Translations under genes and position numbers: made by a program
NCBI GenBank assembly: GCA_023055355.1
Contig: JALJCS010000001.1
Location: forward strand, 49,171,381-49,235,380
Reading direction: 5' to 3'
DNA length: 64,000 nucleotides
From: Agelaius tricolor
Taxonomy: Eukaryota > Chordata > Aves > Passeriformes > Icteridae
Notes under the pieces: model-generated
The model's input: the letters and a program-made list of their open reading frames with translations, nothing else
Databases searched by the model: none
What the model was told of the DNA's origin: nothing
Part shown: piece after piece, positions 28,827-44,107 of the stretch
Numbering within the stretch: position 1 is the first letter of the stretch
Layout of the letters: each line of letters starts with the position of its first letter

Positions 28827-31125
28827 TTCTTTGTACTTCTACACAGACCATTGAGTGTAGGAGTTTGAGAACAAATTGTGAAAGAGCATTTTAATTTCCA
28901 ACTATTCATCTAAAAATTTCTCTTCTCCAATGAGCTCAGAGCATCTCTTAAAACTGGTTATTTCATTTGTTTATCATCTGCTTTGCATTACCCATATAGA
29001 TTCTGAAAATTCAGTTACACACCTTTTCTTGACGCATAATCTCAAGGGATATTTAGGAGATTCATCAATCTTGCAAAATTCTCACAAAATCTAACTGATT
29101 CTTATAAAGTAATATAAAACCCAGTGGCCTGCATAAACCTGATTAGACACATGAAGTTGAGCATCTTCCTACATAATCTCTTCACATCAAAACTAATTTC
29201 TGCTAAAAGAACTATCACCTGAACTCCCTTAAGAGTACAGTTAATTTTTTTTGCATAATTTTTGCCTTTGCTTACTCCAATTCTATTCTATTATTTCTTT
29301 TTATACAAAAAGCCATGACCAAGTTTTGCCTTCTTTCCCTTTCATTATCAGTCTCTTTCAAAATTTATCATCATCATTTCGTAGTTTAATAAATTTTCTT
29401 ACTCATTCTCTGCTGCATTTCAACACTATCAATTTCAGAATATCTGCCATTCTGCCTCAGGCAGTATTGTAACCTCATCTATTGTACTGTTTTAATTCCA
29501 GCTCCCTCCAGATTCAGAGAGAGGAATTCCCTTCTCACTAAAATAACAGACTCCCACTTCCAGTAGTAAAGGAGACTGAACTTAGGATTAAACAGAAGTC
29601 AAATTTAGTTCCCAGATCTCTTTCTCATAGCATGAATTTAGTTAAGCTAAGCTGTTCCTGTCTACTTTGACAAATAGCAGTATTGAAGATGTAGCAGGAA
29701 GAGAACTATTTAGCCAGGTGTTCCTTTGCAAAGGCTGCCTCTTTACAGTGAATCAGAGCAGAGTGTGGGGTTGATAAAATGTGGCTGATAATAAACCTGT
29801 GGGTAAACTAAAGGCTTTGTTTAGCTTATTATTGAAAAAAAAAATCTTGATTTCTCATTCACTCTCACTTCCTTCAATTAAAAGAATGTTCTTAAAAGGC
29901 TCTTAGTTTTTTGCTTAGCTGGGTACTTGAATAAAAAAGACTGAATAGCACATCAAAGTAACATTAATGTGTGCCTTGGTTCCTGTTTGTATATAGATGA
30001 CCAAATTCATAGCACTGCAGTTCCACTGCAACTTACTTATTCACAAGTTTGCTAATTTGCCATTTTTTAAAATCACTTAATTAAGACAATTCAAAGAAAA
30101 TTTCTTTTCTTTTAGTTCTGCAAGCACATAAGAACATGTGCAAGCCCTATAATACTTTTTATTTCAACCAGCTGTTGTGCACAATCTAGACTATGCAAAG
30201 CAATAACCAGCCTGCTTTACAACTGACAGAACCCATTCAGCCCTAAAAAGGAGTTTCCCATACTCAACTACCAGCATGAAGGAAGGTGTTGTGTTTGGGG
30301 GCTCAAAGTCAAAATTTAAAGCTTAAATATTCCACATATCCAAGGAGTAGGGGATTGAGTGGTTTAATAGGAAACCAAGGTTTGTGGCCTAATGTAGGAA
30401 GTTTAATTTATTTGGTTCTCAGTATGATCAGCATCAAGAGGGAGCAACAAAATCAGTGAACAATGAGACACTGGTTTCTTTGTGACAATACACAAAGAAA
30501 GCACAGCACTGTCCAAAGCTTCAGGGTGTTTGCTAAAAGACAAGGGATGCTGTCACTGAGACTAATTTTATTATATTCAGTTTCTTCTATTCACTGAAAA
30601 CCCGTACATAAAATGTGTCACTCCCAAAGCCTTCCATTATTCATTTCAACTGATGCAAACTAAATGATGCACTTGAACTAAATGTGCACTTGCATGTGCA
30701 CAATCTGGAACACACCATTTTCAATACAGTCTTTCTGTTTGTTTTATTTTAGTGCTGACAGTTGTCCAAATGTGCTACATCTTATTTTCACAACCTTCTG
30801 GAGATACTCTAGAACCTCAGCTTCAAAAAGATAGCAAACAAGGACTGCAACAAAAAATTGATGAGATTGACTTAATGCTTTCAGTCTATTCCTTAGGCCA
30901 GAGTAGGTATCTGACTTGTAGAAATCATAACTGTGGGTTTTGAGGAGCAATACAGTCAGGGGAAGACAATATCCCAGCAGAGACCAAAAGGAGAGGATCT
31001 CAGTCACAAACGCAGACACAAAGACTTTAGGGAAAGAACGGGACAAATAGAAGTCAGGATCAAATGACAGCGGAAGCTAAGTAGGCATGGAAACAACTGA
31101 CAAAGGCCTTGAAATAATTAATTTA
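28827..31125. other. Intronic DNA without a recognised gene
   Basis: AT-rich. A T/C-rich run at about 29250-29470 gives an open frame of low complexity that I do not take as coding. No repeat family recognised. Confidence 0.45.
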
Positions 31126-31146
31126 AACATTCCTTCAAGGAATGTT
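31126..31146. repeat. 10-bp perfect palindrome with one central base
   Basis: The sequence aacattccttcaaggaatg followed by tt is symmetric about one C. It contains ttcaaggaa, which fits the STAT consensus TTCNNNGAA, and inverted CATTCC motifs like TEAD sites. It lies about 950 bp on the 3' side of the GRM1 exon in gene orientation. Regulatory function is only a possibility. Confidence 0.6.
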
Positions 31147-32085
31147 AAAATTACAAATAAAGAAACGAGAGTAAATAGAAGGATTAAAGCAGACATTATC
31201 AATCCAACATGGAAGACAGACAATATCCATCCTCATCATTTGAGCAATGTTCATCAAGACAGAAAAATGGTCAAAGACATTGCAGAAATCAAGGTGAAAG
31301 TCAAAGAAGCCTCAAAATAAGAAATATCACAAAAAATGAAATTGTGGGTAAAATGCATGATAGAACTAAATGTACTATATTTCAGTGATTACCTAAAAAG
31401 ATAAACTCTAGTAGAGCAAAGCAACCATTCTCATTTTGATAAAAGCAGCCTTTTTCTGTCCAATACACACCTGCACTGTTACTTTGGTGATATAAAAACA
31501 CACATACATACTCATTTAGCCATCAGCAATTCTGACATTTTAAAAACCAAACCAGTCTGCATAATATCAGTGCCCCAGCTTTCAATAGCAAAGATCACAG
31601 CAAAGTGTACTACTGAGAATGCAAGGTTATAATCATGAGACTGGAAAAAAGTTCCAGTAATCAAAAACACTTGGTAATTGAAGTTTCAAATTATGAGGGG
31701 TCATCGTTACTCAAACACATAAAATTTTGTCACATGCCACAGATCATATACTGAAATCAGAATTCTTCACTCCCTGCTTCAGGTCTAAAAATATGTCCAT
31801 GAAACATTAATCTAGAGTGTGCAAAAGCACAAAACCAGTAATGTCATATATCCATATAAAAAGTTATTAATTAATATTTAGTTCAGCAAAAGCTATCACC
31901 ACTGATCAAGCTGGCACACATCATCATATCTCCTTCCTGAGTATCTGCTCTACCATCTTGCCACTTTTCTTGCCGTAAACAATTAAATATGGAAATCACC
32001 GGTAGCCTAAGCTGCACGGCTCTGAAATCAAAGGCCTGCGTACAGGACAAGAGGGAGAGGACAGGCAGAGAAAGCATGCTCAGAG

Positions 32086-33987
<1,902 letters not shown>

Positions 33988-34012
33988 TGCCTCAAGTTCC
34001 AGACTTGAGGCA
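33988..34012. repeat. Inverted repeat, 10-bp perfect stem
   Basis: Arms tgcctcaagt (33988-33997) and acttgaggca (34003-34012) flank a 5-base loop. One wobble pair and one C-G pair could lengthen it in RNA. No associated element recognised. Confidence 0.75.
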
Positions 34013-37000
34013 GGACAACCTCACCCCTGACTTGTCATTAGCGAGAACTTTATGTTTCAGCAGAATATATTTCCCAATTTCATGTGGAACTTTGTTCAAC
34101 AGAGACTCCCTTGAAACCAGTAAGGTTATTCCTAAAGTCCTATCTAAGGAGGGACAGGAGACTAAACTGAATGCTATTAGATATTTAGGCAGTGCATATT
34201 AAAAAAAAATATATGTAGCAGGTTTTTTACCCAAACTTTAAAGAAGGGTTCTATCATACATCAGTAAAGCACTAATTTTGCTGTAGTTCAAGTTAATGGT
34301 TGCAAGAAATGAAAAAATAAATCCATTTGGATTGATTTTTCTCAACTTTAATTTTGATGAAATCACAATTATCTCAAACATAGTTTAACCCATACTAACA
34401 GTACATCAGCCTACCAAAACATATGCTAAGAGAAAGATTGGTGTCTATAAATTCAGTAAGTGTGATAGAGAGTCTAGAAGGGAAAAGCTAATTAAGATCA
34501 AGAACAACATGAACACAAGATGAAATAGGCAAAAAGCAAGGCAGAAAATCTGCAGCTCTAAAGGAAAGATTTCCAATCCTTATATGAAAGTAGCATAACA
34601 GCTGTCCAGTAGCAGCACAAAGTCTGATGTTTTAGTGGAGCTTGCTCAGCTCACAAAAGCATTGTGTAAAGCAGGTTTCTGCAACAGGCCAGAGATGAGA
34701 CTTGGTGACCCTGGAGGTTATCTTAAAATCTGTTTGCCATGCTCCCAGAGCAAGACAACATGCTGCACATCTTTCCCCTCCAGGGAAAAAGATCAGAGAG
34801 AAAAAGAATGTGTGACATAAGCTACATAGATTGTTCAATGCACTCAGCTACCGAGGTACGGACAATGTAAGGGTGTATATGGAATAGAAAACACCAGTTA
34901 ATTCTGTGCAATAGCCAAGAACACAGCCATCTGTGCCAGCTTGGTGGGTACATCCATTTCAATACACACTCAGACAGCTGAGAGGGGAAACCGGTAATGA
35001 AAGAAATCTCTTCGTGATTGTAGTCATTGAAGAGTTACATCAGGGCCCCAGGCTAAGACCTTTCTTCCTTTGAAAGAGCCATTGAATAAAAGATCTAATC
35101 TTATCTGAAACTACCTTTTGCTACCAGGATCAGCTGTAAAAGGCAAAATAATTATTATTGTGATTTTCTTTCTGACCTCTACTCAAAACTAGGTGAGACA
35201 GTAACATATTTTGAGCCCTACAATTGGGGCTCAAACAGCCTTTGCCATTTTTTAACCTTTTTTATGGTCTGTTCAACTTGTACCCTAATCAAAAAATCAC
35301 ACATTTTCCCTATATGCTTCATTCAGTCTTTAGAGCAGTATAATGGTAAATTCTAAACCTGATATGACTACAATTTTACCAAGAGGATTTTTATAACACT
35401 TTTCTTTTGGGGCCAAAGGAAGCTTTGCTTCACCTCTGAGGAAATTCAAGATAAGGCCATTTCTGAGAGGGAACCGCATATCTAAAGATACTGCTGAGAG
35501 TTACATATAGTGGTAATTATTCTCACTCATTGCATTACATGCCTTAAATATCTTAATAAAAAACATTAGGATGCTGTAGTAAAAATCAGAGATGTTATCT
35601 TGATCAACAGAAGGCATACAAAAGAAGAAACTAACAAAAAATTCAGCCTCATAAATTGCTCCTGTGAGCCAGTAAGTATTACATTTGTGCCACAGCTATA
35701 CTGAAACCAGCACTCTTTGGTTGTATTAACACTTTAGTAGTGTGGGGAGAAGAACCCATGAGCTCCATCTAAAAGGTTTATGTTCTTTTTCTTTATTACA
35801 GCTGTTTGGCAAATTTGTCCCCATTCTCTTTATCAAGAGAACCATTTGGTTTTCATTTATGAAATGAAGCAGAAACAGCTCAGCAGTGAGGTGCTTATGA
35901 GAATCCTGGAGACTGTTTTCTTAAGGGATGCATAGAATGTCTGTGTGGGTCTTCCCAAGCCATATAACTGTTGTGTTTTCAGGAGGCTTGAAAACAAAAA
36001 AAAAAGTATCCCACTTAATCTCTATATTTGAATGAAATCAGCCATTGATTTATTTGGGCAATAACATAAGGAAATATGAATCATTTATATTTGAACTGAA
36101 AATTTCCTTGAAATATAGGCTAATCACCATTTAAAAGAAAATCTTAAAGACCATAATGCTGAAGAGAAAGACTGTTCTTTCTTTGCTCTGCTTTAAGTGT
36201 CATTAGGAAATACCAACTACTCTTTTAAGACCCATTTAGAGAGACACCTACAAAACTGACAAAACCCTCAGCAGAGAACTCTGCCTGGAAGAATGCTCCA
36301 ATGCACTTAAAATGACAAAAGGTAGGGAGCAAGAGTTACTTCACCCACCTCAGCCATGAGTGATCTCTTCAGGTGAGGTCACCTGTTGTTCACCACTAGG
36401 GACTTATTTGCTGCATTTATTCCTCTAAACCATGACAACCATCGTGGAGGTATAGAATGTAAGACAATAAAGATAGTGCAGAAGGTATTTCACACCTGAG
36501 GAGTTGCAGCTGTACTAATCACCAAAGATTATAAACATGCCTGCCCTTAACAGGCCACAGCTGTGTCTAATAAGAAGAGGAGTGCTACAAAAGAGTGGGT
36601 TAGCTGGGTGAGGGGAGAGTTGGGTGGGGTTTGCTGGCTGTGTTGAAGAAAGAGTCAGTGCTGTGAGGAGCTGCCAATGCAAAACCACCAAGAAGGTATG
36701 GGACTTTTGCAATAAGATGACAACAAATCACAACCTGGATCAAAAGTGAACACACAAAAACTCCCATATCCTCTGCAAGCACACAACAAGGGTAATGCAC
36801 CAAATAATAAAACCACAAATTCCGGTTTGACTGCAGGGTGCTACAGAGGCAAGTCATATTGCAAGAAAGTTCCCCTTTTCAAATTAACAAGTGAGAAACT
36901 ATTTATTGTCCTCTTCTTTCCTCTCTTAGTGTTATGATCTGGCTTTTTTCACCTCTCCCAAGCTTGTAAACACCTTGCTGGAGGTATGAAGTCTGTTTCA

Positions 37001-40000
37001 TTTTTCAGTATTGATTTACTGCAATACATCTCTTTTACTCAACTAATTAACTACTTTTTGGCAGAGGAAAAAAGATAAGAACAAGAGGACTGCATGACAT
37101 ACCAGCAAGTAATAACTTTTTAAAATCTTCACTACTGCAAAGGCAAATTACTTGGGAAGAGCAAAGTAAGGACATGATCTGATTGTCAAGTTAGTCTCTG
37201 ACATATTGCAGTAAGTAATTTGTAAAAACTAGTGATAATATTAGATAAGACAGTAACTATACAGAGTCAAATACAAATTTGAAAAGACAGAAAAGTTTGG
37301 GACCACTGAACAGAAAAGAAAAATAGGCAGAAAGAGCATCAGTTTTCTCTCCTGTAATATGGTATACCTCCCTACACCACAGGAGCATCTTTGAATAGGG
37401 TCAGTAAACAAGAGAAAATTGAGTTCTCTACTTTTAATGGATTTGTTACAAGTACCATATTAAATAATCATGTGTATACTGTTAGTTGATTACAAACTAA
37501 AAAATTTTCACCATCAGATTTAAGCTAGTATGTTAGTAACAAGTTGGGAGCACGTACAGAATCATCTAACTTTCAGAATCTGAAATGACAAGTAGTCACT
37601 TTATAAGCTGTAATAATTCAACCACTCACATCAATTTGTCCACACCTTTGATTGGGACAGTTACAAATAAAAGTCCGTATTTATTCCCTGAAGGTACCTA
37701 ACTGACAAAAAGCTCCAAAAAATTGTGGAAATGGATCTGCCAGTGTATGTTACTGTGGTCTATCCCAAACATAAATGCTGTGTTCATAGAAAGCAGCCTT
37801 GCTGGCACACAGCTTCCTGGGCCATCAAACTGACACTATGCAGCCTCTGCCAGACTTCTTTGTCACTGGGAAAAAGGCAAGGATCCAACACTTCCATGTT
37901 TCTATCCTTGGAATATCTTTTTCAAGGCTGTCCCACTGATGTCAGGAGGGGCTGAATTTTACCAGTTATAAGTTATTCCAAGTAGGATTTGTTTTTTTCT
38001 TTTTCAGTGAACTCTTTACACCTAATGTTGACTTTGCTACCTAAAGTCCTTTACCACACAATTTCTTTTCAGAGTTCAGATAGAAAATTACATTGAGAAA
38101 GCTTCCTTTGCTCAGTAAATTTCACCTCAGGTATCTTTAAGGGACAACTTCAAAGAAAGTAGCCTATGAGGGTACATCACAAACCCTGAAGTACTGGCTA
38201 TTTTACAAAAAGTAGAATTCTGTGTGGATGTGGGCTCTGATACTGTTACCAGTCAGGACAAAACAGCAGAGAAAACATCAAAATTACAAACTTCACTTGA
38301 CCTAAAATCTCAGTCAAACTGCAAAGCTTAAAAGGAAAACAGCTACCACTTCCTTCATTCTAAGTGGTTTACAGAGGAAGGAACAACCCAAAAGCTGCTT
38401 TATAAAGAATGCTGAAGTGGCTATTTCAGTTTCTCTAGGTATAGTGGCTTTGAAGAGAGAAAGAAGTCCTGCAAACATTGGTCCCTAAGGACAGTTTAAT
38501 ACAGGTTGAACATCACTGCTACTCACTAGAGGTTTTCCCCTGTCCTGAAGACCAGCTGGATTGGTTACTGCCTCCTACCCCTTCAATTGGGTCCAGCTGC
38601 CCATCTCCTCAGTTCTGAAGTTGCTTTTAGCCTGCTACCATGCATCAGTGTCAAAGTCCTCCTTACCACCATCATCTTGCCTTCCAGACCAGCCCATGGC
38701 TCTCTGGAAGTCAGTGTTTCCCTTACATTTCCCTAGATGTTTATCTTTGACATTGTCAAAAGGACTTTGTATTGGATGGAGGCCTTACCATCTTTTAGCT
38801 AAGGAGAAGAAAACTCATTATTTGAAACTGAAACTACACTGCAAGCACTCTGTCTTCATTTAAGCTTAGGAAAGTTTTTTTATTCTTTCCAAGGAACTGC
38901 ACTCTAGCCTTACAAAGGCCAGAAGGATATGTTAAATGAATGAACTGAGTCATCTTTAGTACACTACAGATCTCAGCCATCTGTGCTTACAGCCTGTTTC
39001 CTTCAGGCCCTTCTAGAAATGCAGAAAGTGAGCTGTTAAGGCCAGACTATCTTTTTTTCATTTCCTAGTTTTTCCTAACCAAAATTGAGTACAAGGGATT
39101 TTTTTTTAAAGAAAAGCTGAAATGATGAATTAGATGATTATTACATCCATTAAACAATACACTATGCCTAACATAATTAGAGAAATGAGATTATATTTCA
39201 AACAAGAAAATTTACATAATTTTATTAAATTCTAGGTTAGTTCTTGTCACTAATTACAAAGTACATTTTGCCAATAGCTCACCACAGTGATGTGTTACCT
39301 CAGTAAAGAAGACACAGAAAAAGGTACAATTCTGCCACTCAGTAAAGTGGTTATATTTAAGCCTTCATCCTGAAAGCAGCAGGTGCAATATCTTGAACAA
39401 CTACTTGATATTCTTGTCAGAAATACAGCCACAGGTGAAGTCAGCCTGAAGTAATGAAACTACTAATGCTAAATGACACTTGCCTAATAAGACAAATGTC
39501 AAAATGTGGTGTCATGCCGGTTTTTCCCTAAATGTATTCAAAGCATACACCCAGTGATTATTTATTATGTATCTATCGAGGAGTTTGAGAGGTTTATATT
39601 CTAATGAAGCTATTTCAGTTCCAAACCTAGCTGACACACACTACTTTTAACAAATTTGCTTGCTGAACTTCATCTTTCTGTTTGTGACTTATCAGCAAGG
39701 GGCTTCCAGTTTTCTTCATAAAATATTAAAATTAATCTAGTAATGCCTAGCATTAACTGTTGGTTGGTTCTCTTGGTTTGAATCAGTAGAAAAAAGTCTA
39801 ACACTTTTTTGTGTATGTTTCTTGATGAGTCTGGGGAAAGTAAAAGTAAGAATAAAGTTTCAACTCCTATAATAATGTCTTTTTGGTTTAAGCTTGCTGT
39901 GAATATTACACTTAGTAAAATAATTTACAAAAGTAGATATAACAAGGATACCCAAAAGTGACATCAAAGTAGGAGAACAATATTCCCTTTTTTTAATATG

Positions 40001-41500
40001 AGCAGAAATTTCAAGAAGAAGGAAAGAAGTAGTTCTGCTTATGCTTTGGCAGTTTTGCAATTAGATTAGCTCACATCAAGCACAAGATTTAAAACCTTGA
40101 GCAATCAAAAATCATGCATAAGAGTACCCTATGTGGGGGTTTGAACATAAAAGAATTAATGAAAATTTTAAATCATATTTCTAGTGGTTATCTGCTTTCT
40201 GAACCTGAGGACACATAGCAATCGGTTTCTGACCTTTCCTTAAAATTTTGAGAGTTAAAGATGGCTATTTTGTTTTAGTGACTCAAGATACTCACAAATT
40301 ACATGTTTTTATGGGCTGGCACTTAGAAGTTCAAGCATCATGAAATGCTCCATAAAGAGTCAGCAATACTATGACCACTTCTCAATAACATGCACTATCA
40401 ATGACTTCAGCAGGTATCTGGAAAGGATGCTAGAAATGTGGTTATTTTCTGAGGAGTATTTTGTACTCATTTTCTTAGGAAGGAGAAGTTAATGTTTGGA
40501 CCTACTCCCACTGAAGTGAGATTTCAGTGGTAAAACTATTGGATATTTATTAATTTTTAAGAAAGACAAACAAACTATTAAATTTCATTCTTCACTGGCT
40601 GTTAACACTCATCATTGAAAAAGAAGTCCAAAAAGCTACTGAACTACAACCCCAAAGCTAAAAGTTCATGACCTTTAAGGCAATTTTAGTTTACATATAA
40701 TTGTTATACACTGATACATTCTGTTCATGTGAGTCTCAGCTCTAGATGTGAATTATATTACATCTGGAATAACATATAACTGATAAATTTTAGTCTTTTG
40801 TCTAAAAAACTATACCTAATCTTATCTTATCCATCACAAGAGAAACTGTGTTATCTAATGGGAATAGAATCCTGCAGGTTTTACAAACCAGAAGATAATT
40901 TTTTTGATGTATGCTTTATCAAATCCCTGAATACTGTAGACTTATTATTCAGAAGAATATTATGCTATTTTAGAAATAATTGTGGTTTAAATTAAATATG
41001 TTTAAGAAAAACAGTGACTGCCTTGGTGTACAAGTCTATTAAAGGTTTTATGAAAATGAATATTATTTCATAACATTATGTGAAATAAATTCAAAACAAA
41101 AAACAAATCCAAATCCTGAGTTTGAAAGGTACTCTCAGTTATAAAGTTGAGGAGAGATAATCATACCAGCATTTCCAATTGAGTTCATAACTGCAAGGAT
41201 TGACACAAGATAAATGTTTGAGTTACACAGTGTTAAATGTCATGTGTGCTTCTGAATGGTGAAACATTTGAAATACCTTTTCCCAAAGTCTATCGCAGTA
41301 TCTGCATATGAAAAGGTGATTTAATGTTGGGAATACAGGCAGAGCTAGTACAAGAAATTAATGTAAAAGCTGAATTACCACAAGTAAAGAACAAATTAGT
41401 AGTTTACTTTACACAGCTCCCACAGAGATAGTATAAAAGAATGAACTCTGGAAGGGCAGTCTTGAGAGGTAGAAAAAAATGGCCACATGCAAGTAGGAGA
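34013..41500. other. Intronic DNA without a recognised gene
   Basis: AT-rich sequence. It includes a small hairpin at 35210-35235 (arms tttgagccc and gggctcaaa, 8-base loop). A GC-richer segment at about 36486-36720 has a TATA-like ctacaaaagag and might be a decayed long terminal repeat, though I cannot show paired ends. No coding sequence recognised. Confidence 0.4.
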
Positions 41501-42945
41501 AAGTGATAAGCCTGAACATGTGAGATACTGCACCTGTGCAGCTCTGCAAGGCTGCACCCCAGGGATGACACCTTGGACAGGTTGAGTCCTCCCATACCCC
41601 CACCCATGTCCACATTCAAGAATGCTCTCAGGTCACCTCCTGTGCTCCAGGACCTAATGGGGGAGGCCTCAGGATTGGCAGGAGGCCCTTGCAGCACTCC
41701 TGATGCAGTTCTGAAAGCATCCTCGAGGAGATGAGGGCAGTGCTGCTACACAGACCTGTAAAATTGCTTGATGGAGGGAAAACAAAAGGACGTTTTTCTG
41801 GGCTAAGAAATAGAAAAAAAAAAAGACAAATCATGGATAAAGGTGAAAATACTGGTTTTTTTTCCAAACATTGCAGACTCTGAAGTCTTGCCTACTCTAC
41901 AGCCAGGGCTTACAGATAGATCCTGAGGAATGGCTTCTAGGTACTCACAAGTTGTGCTGCCATCCAGAAGGTCCCAGGACCCTTCTGTTCTCAGCTCAAA
42001 ACAACCTGAACGCAGGCATGTCATTCCATCATGGCTTCAGCTGCTCTGTCCTCAAATAAATGCTCCTGGTAAAATGCGCTGAGGGCAAGGAGCGGCCCTC
42101 AGTCAAAGGCCCACAAAATGCCTGCAGGCCCCAGATGTACCAGGGAAGCTGGACAAGCCCTGCTCGCTCCCACCACCTTGTCTTTTCCCAAACTGTTCCT
42201 CTGAGGGCCAAAGCCCACAGAGAAACTGGGCACCAGCAAGGTGGCCAAGGGGAGCTGGCACTGGTGCTATGCCCTGGGACAGGGCAGAGCCGGCAAAGCA
42301 GCCATGCTGGCCCTGGATGGGGCTGTGGCAGCCTGGCACCTGAGCCACCCTTGCTCTCAAGGCAGGCTGATGGCAGGGCAGGCTCCTCTGCCCCACCAGG
42401 TCCTGGTTATTGGGAGGGGAAGCCAGGATGAGAAGGAGAAGGAGAGCAAGGGGAGGCATGACCACAGATGGAGCAGTGGCAGGTGTGACATGGAGGAGAG
42501 AGGCCAAGGCTGTGCCTGCACTGAGCACATCCAAAAGCAGCAGCTACTGAGGGCAAGGCAGCCGTGCTTGCACAGCTGGCTGAGTACAAGCTCTCCAGGA
42601 GCAGTGTCAGCCACTGCCAAAGCAGGCTGTGAGGTGGCAGAATGAAATGCAGATTTGGGTGGCCTGCTGGCCTCAGCTTTGGCACCCCACTGGCAGTGAA
42701 GAAGCAAAGCTTTTGGCCTTGACAGTGCCAGAGGGCAGCATTGACATGGCTGGCTCTGATCTCACATCTCAGAGCCAGGAAAAATACATCTGCAGCTGTT
42801 CAGATGTGAGCTTCATGGCAAAAACATTATGGGGGACTCCTCAGCCATTCCATGTGGTTGCTCCAGCATTGGGAAACAGCACAGCCCCCTGTGTGCCAGG
42901 AATTTTGATGAAGGTATTCATCAAAGAGTGATTTTCATTGTGTTC
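41500..42945. other. GC-rich block with open frames on both strands
   Basis: Base composition shifts from AT-rich to clearly GC-rich, most strongly at 42060-42700, and returns abruptly. Stop codons are rare in several frames at once: 42060-42431 (+), 42241-42645 (+), 42103-42534 (-) and 42357-42707 (-). Frames open on both strands together point to composition, not coding. The minus frame at 42103-42534 contains a hydrophobic run (PPLALLLLLILASPP), but it starts well inside the frame and has no supporting homology I know. AATAAA-like signals flank the block at about 42055 and 42970. It could be an inserted retroviral terminal repeat, another lineage-specific repeat or part of a noncoding transcript. 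I cannot decide between them. Confidence 0.55.
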
Positions 42946-44030
42946 AATATTTCTGCTGTGACTGAATCAATAAATGATTGACATAGATGCCTCTTGATCT
43001 TATGACAGCCTGTGTGGTAGGTCTGATCTGCACACTAAAATATTCCATATATTTCTTGACAGCAACAAATTTTTTTTGACAACAAAGTATATAGCAGTTC
43101 AACAGATGTACTTCTACCACCAGGAGTGTCAGAAAATCCATCCCTAAAGCACTGACTGGGCACCATGGGCATATATAAGAGACTTAAAAATCATAATTGC
43201 CTTAAACACTATCCAAGATCAATAACAAGATTACCAAAGGACTTTGAGCAAATTGTATTAAGAGGCTGCTACCATCAATGCCCACCCTCTCACCATCACT
43301 GTCATCACCATTCCACCCCAAATATGCCTCCTGGATTTGGGGAATTTGGACTGTGAGCTTACCTGATGGGAACTCGAGAGTAAAGAAAGGTGGCACTATT
43401 GTTCAATTATCTTTGGTCTGAGGAGAAGTAAACAAGACTGAAGGAGAAGAATGTGTCCCCAAGGAAAGCCAGACCCAGCAGCTGTGCTGAAAATCAACTC
43501 TGGCTGGGTTTGGGGCAGGCAGGTCATAGTCCACAGACTCATTTACTGAGGCCAGGTTTGCACACTCTCCCTGCCAGCCAAGGGGGAGGAGAAGAGTTTT
43601 TGTGTATGACAGCAAAACCTCCCATACAGAGGGGTTGAACACCCATCACCAGATGCTACAAGCCAGATAAGAAGCAGATCCTGCAGAGTCTTCCCTCATA
43701 CAAACTGGCTCAGTTGTAAAACTCCTCCAGCCACTGGGAATGTCACATTCACACAGGACATTCATATGAGGTGTCTTGTTTTAAAAAGGGTCATAAACCA
43801 TCAAAGACCCCAGAAGTACTCACCAGGCTCATTCCTAAGGCCTTCAACAGGTCCAGAGTGTGTTGCAGAAGACAGTGTAAAACTCCCCAATGCAAAGAAA
43901 GTGCTTGGCATGTTCCCATGGATATCTGAATGTACTGTATATTTCGTGGGACCCCCATCATCAAGAGAACCAGAAAAGGACAAATGGGACACTGCTGGAT
44001 CCACAAGGGTGGTGAATATCTTTCTAACTA
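42946..44030. other. Intronic DNA of intermediate base composition
   Basis: A short CCATCA/ATCACC-like simple stretch lies near 43275-43315. Overlapping frames on both strands at 43403-44158 have no recognised domain. No repeat family recognised. Confidence 0.4.
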
Positions 44031-44107
44031 ATCTTCTCTCTGTCACTTTTTTTCATTCTCTCTCCCACCTTTCTTCTGCTTTTCCTATTTCTTTCTCTCT
44101 CTCTCTG
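44031..44107 (+). repeat. Polypyrimidine (CT-rich) tract
   Basis: About 77 bases almost entirely C and T on the plus strand, ending in a (CT)n run, with few purine interruptions. On the GRM1 sense strand it is a GA-rich tract. A second, T-rich run lies at about 44390-44427. Confidence 0.85.

Larger units (their letters stand above)
1..32085 (-). other. GRM1: Intron of GRM1 downstream of the exon (partial)
   Basis: No continuation of the receptor was recognised on the minus strand of this stretch. The next exon should open with Asp318 (a DGWADRDEVIEGYE-like sequence), and I found no reverse complement of it. The stretch is therefore read as one intron of at least 32 kb. An embedded noncoding gene cannot be excluded from sequence alone. 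Confidence 0.75.

Noticed and set aside
29251..29472. 73-codon plus-strand frame rich in Ser, Phe and Leu
   Set aside because: It derives from a T/C-rich low-complexity stretch.
42103..42534. 143-codon minus-strand frame with a signal-peptide-like run
   Set aside because: Other frames on both strands are open over the same GC-rich block, the hydrophobic run is 26 residues in, and no homologue is recognised.
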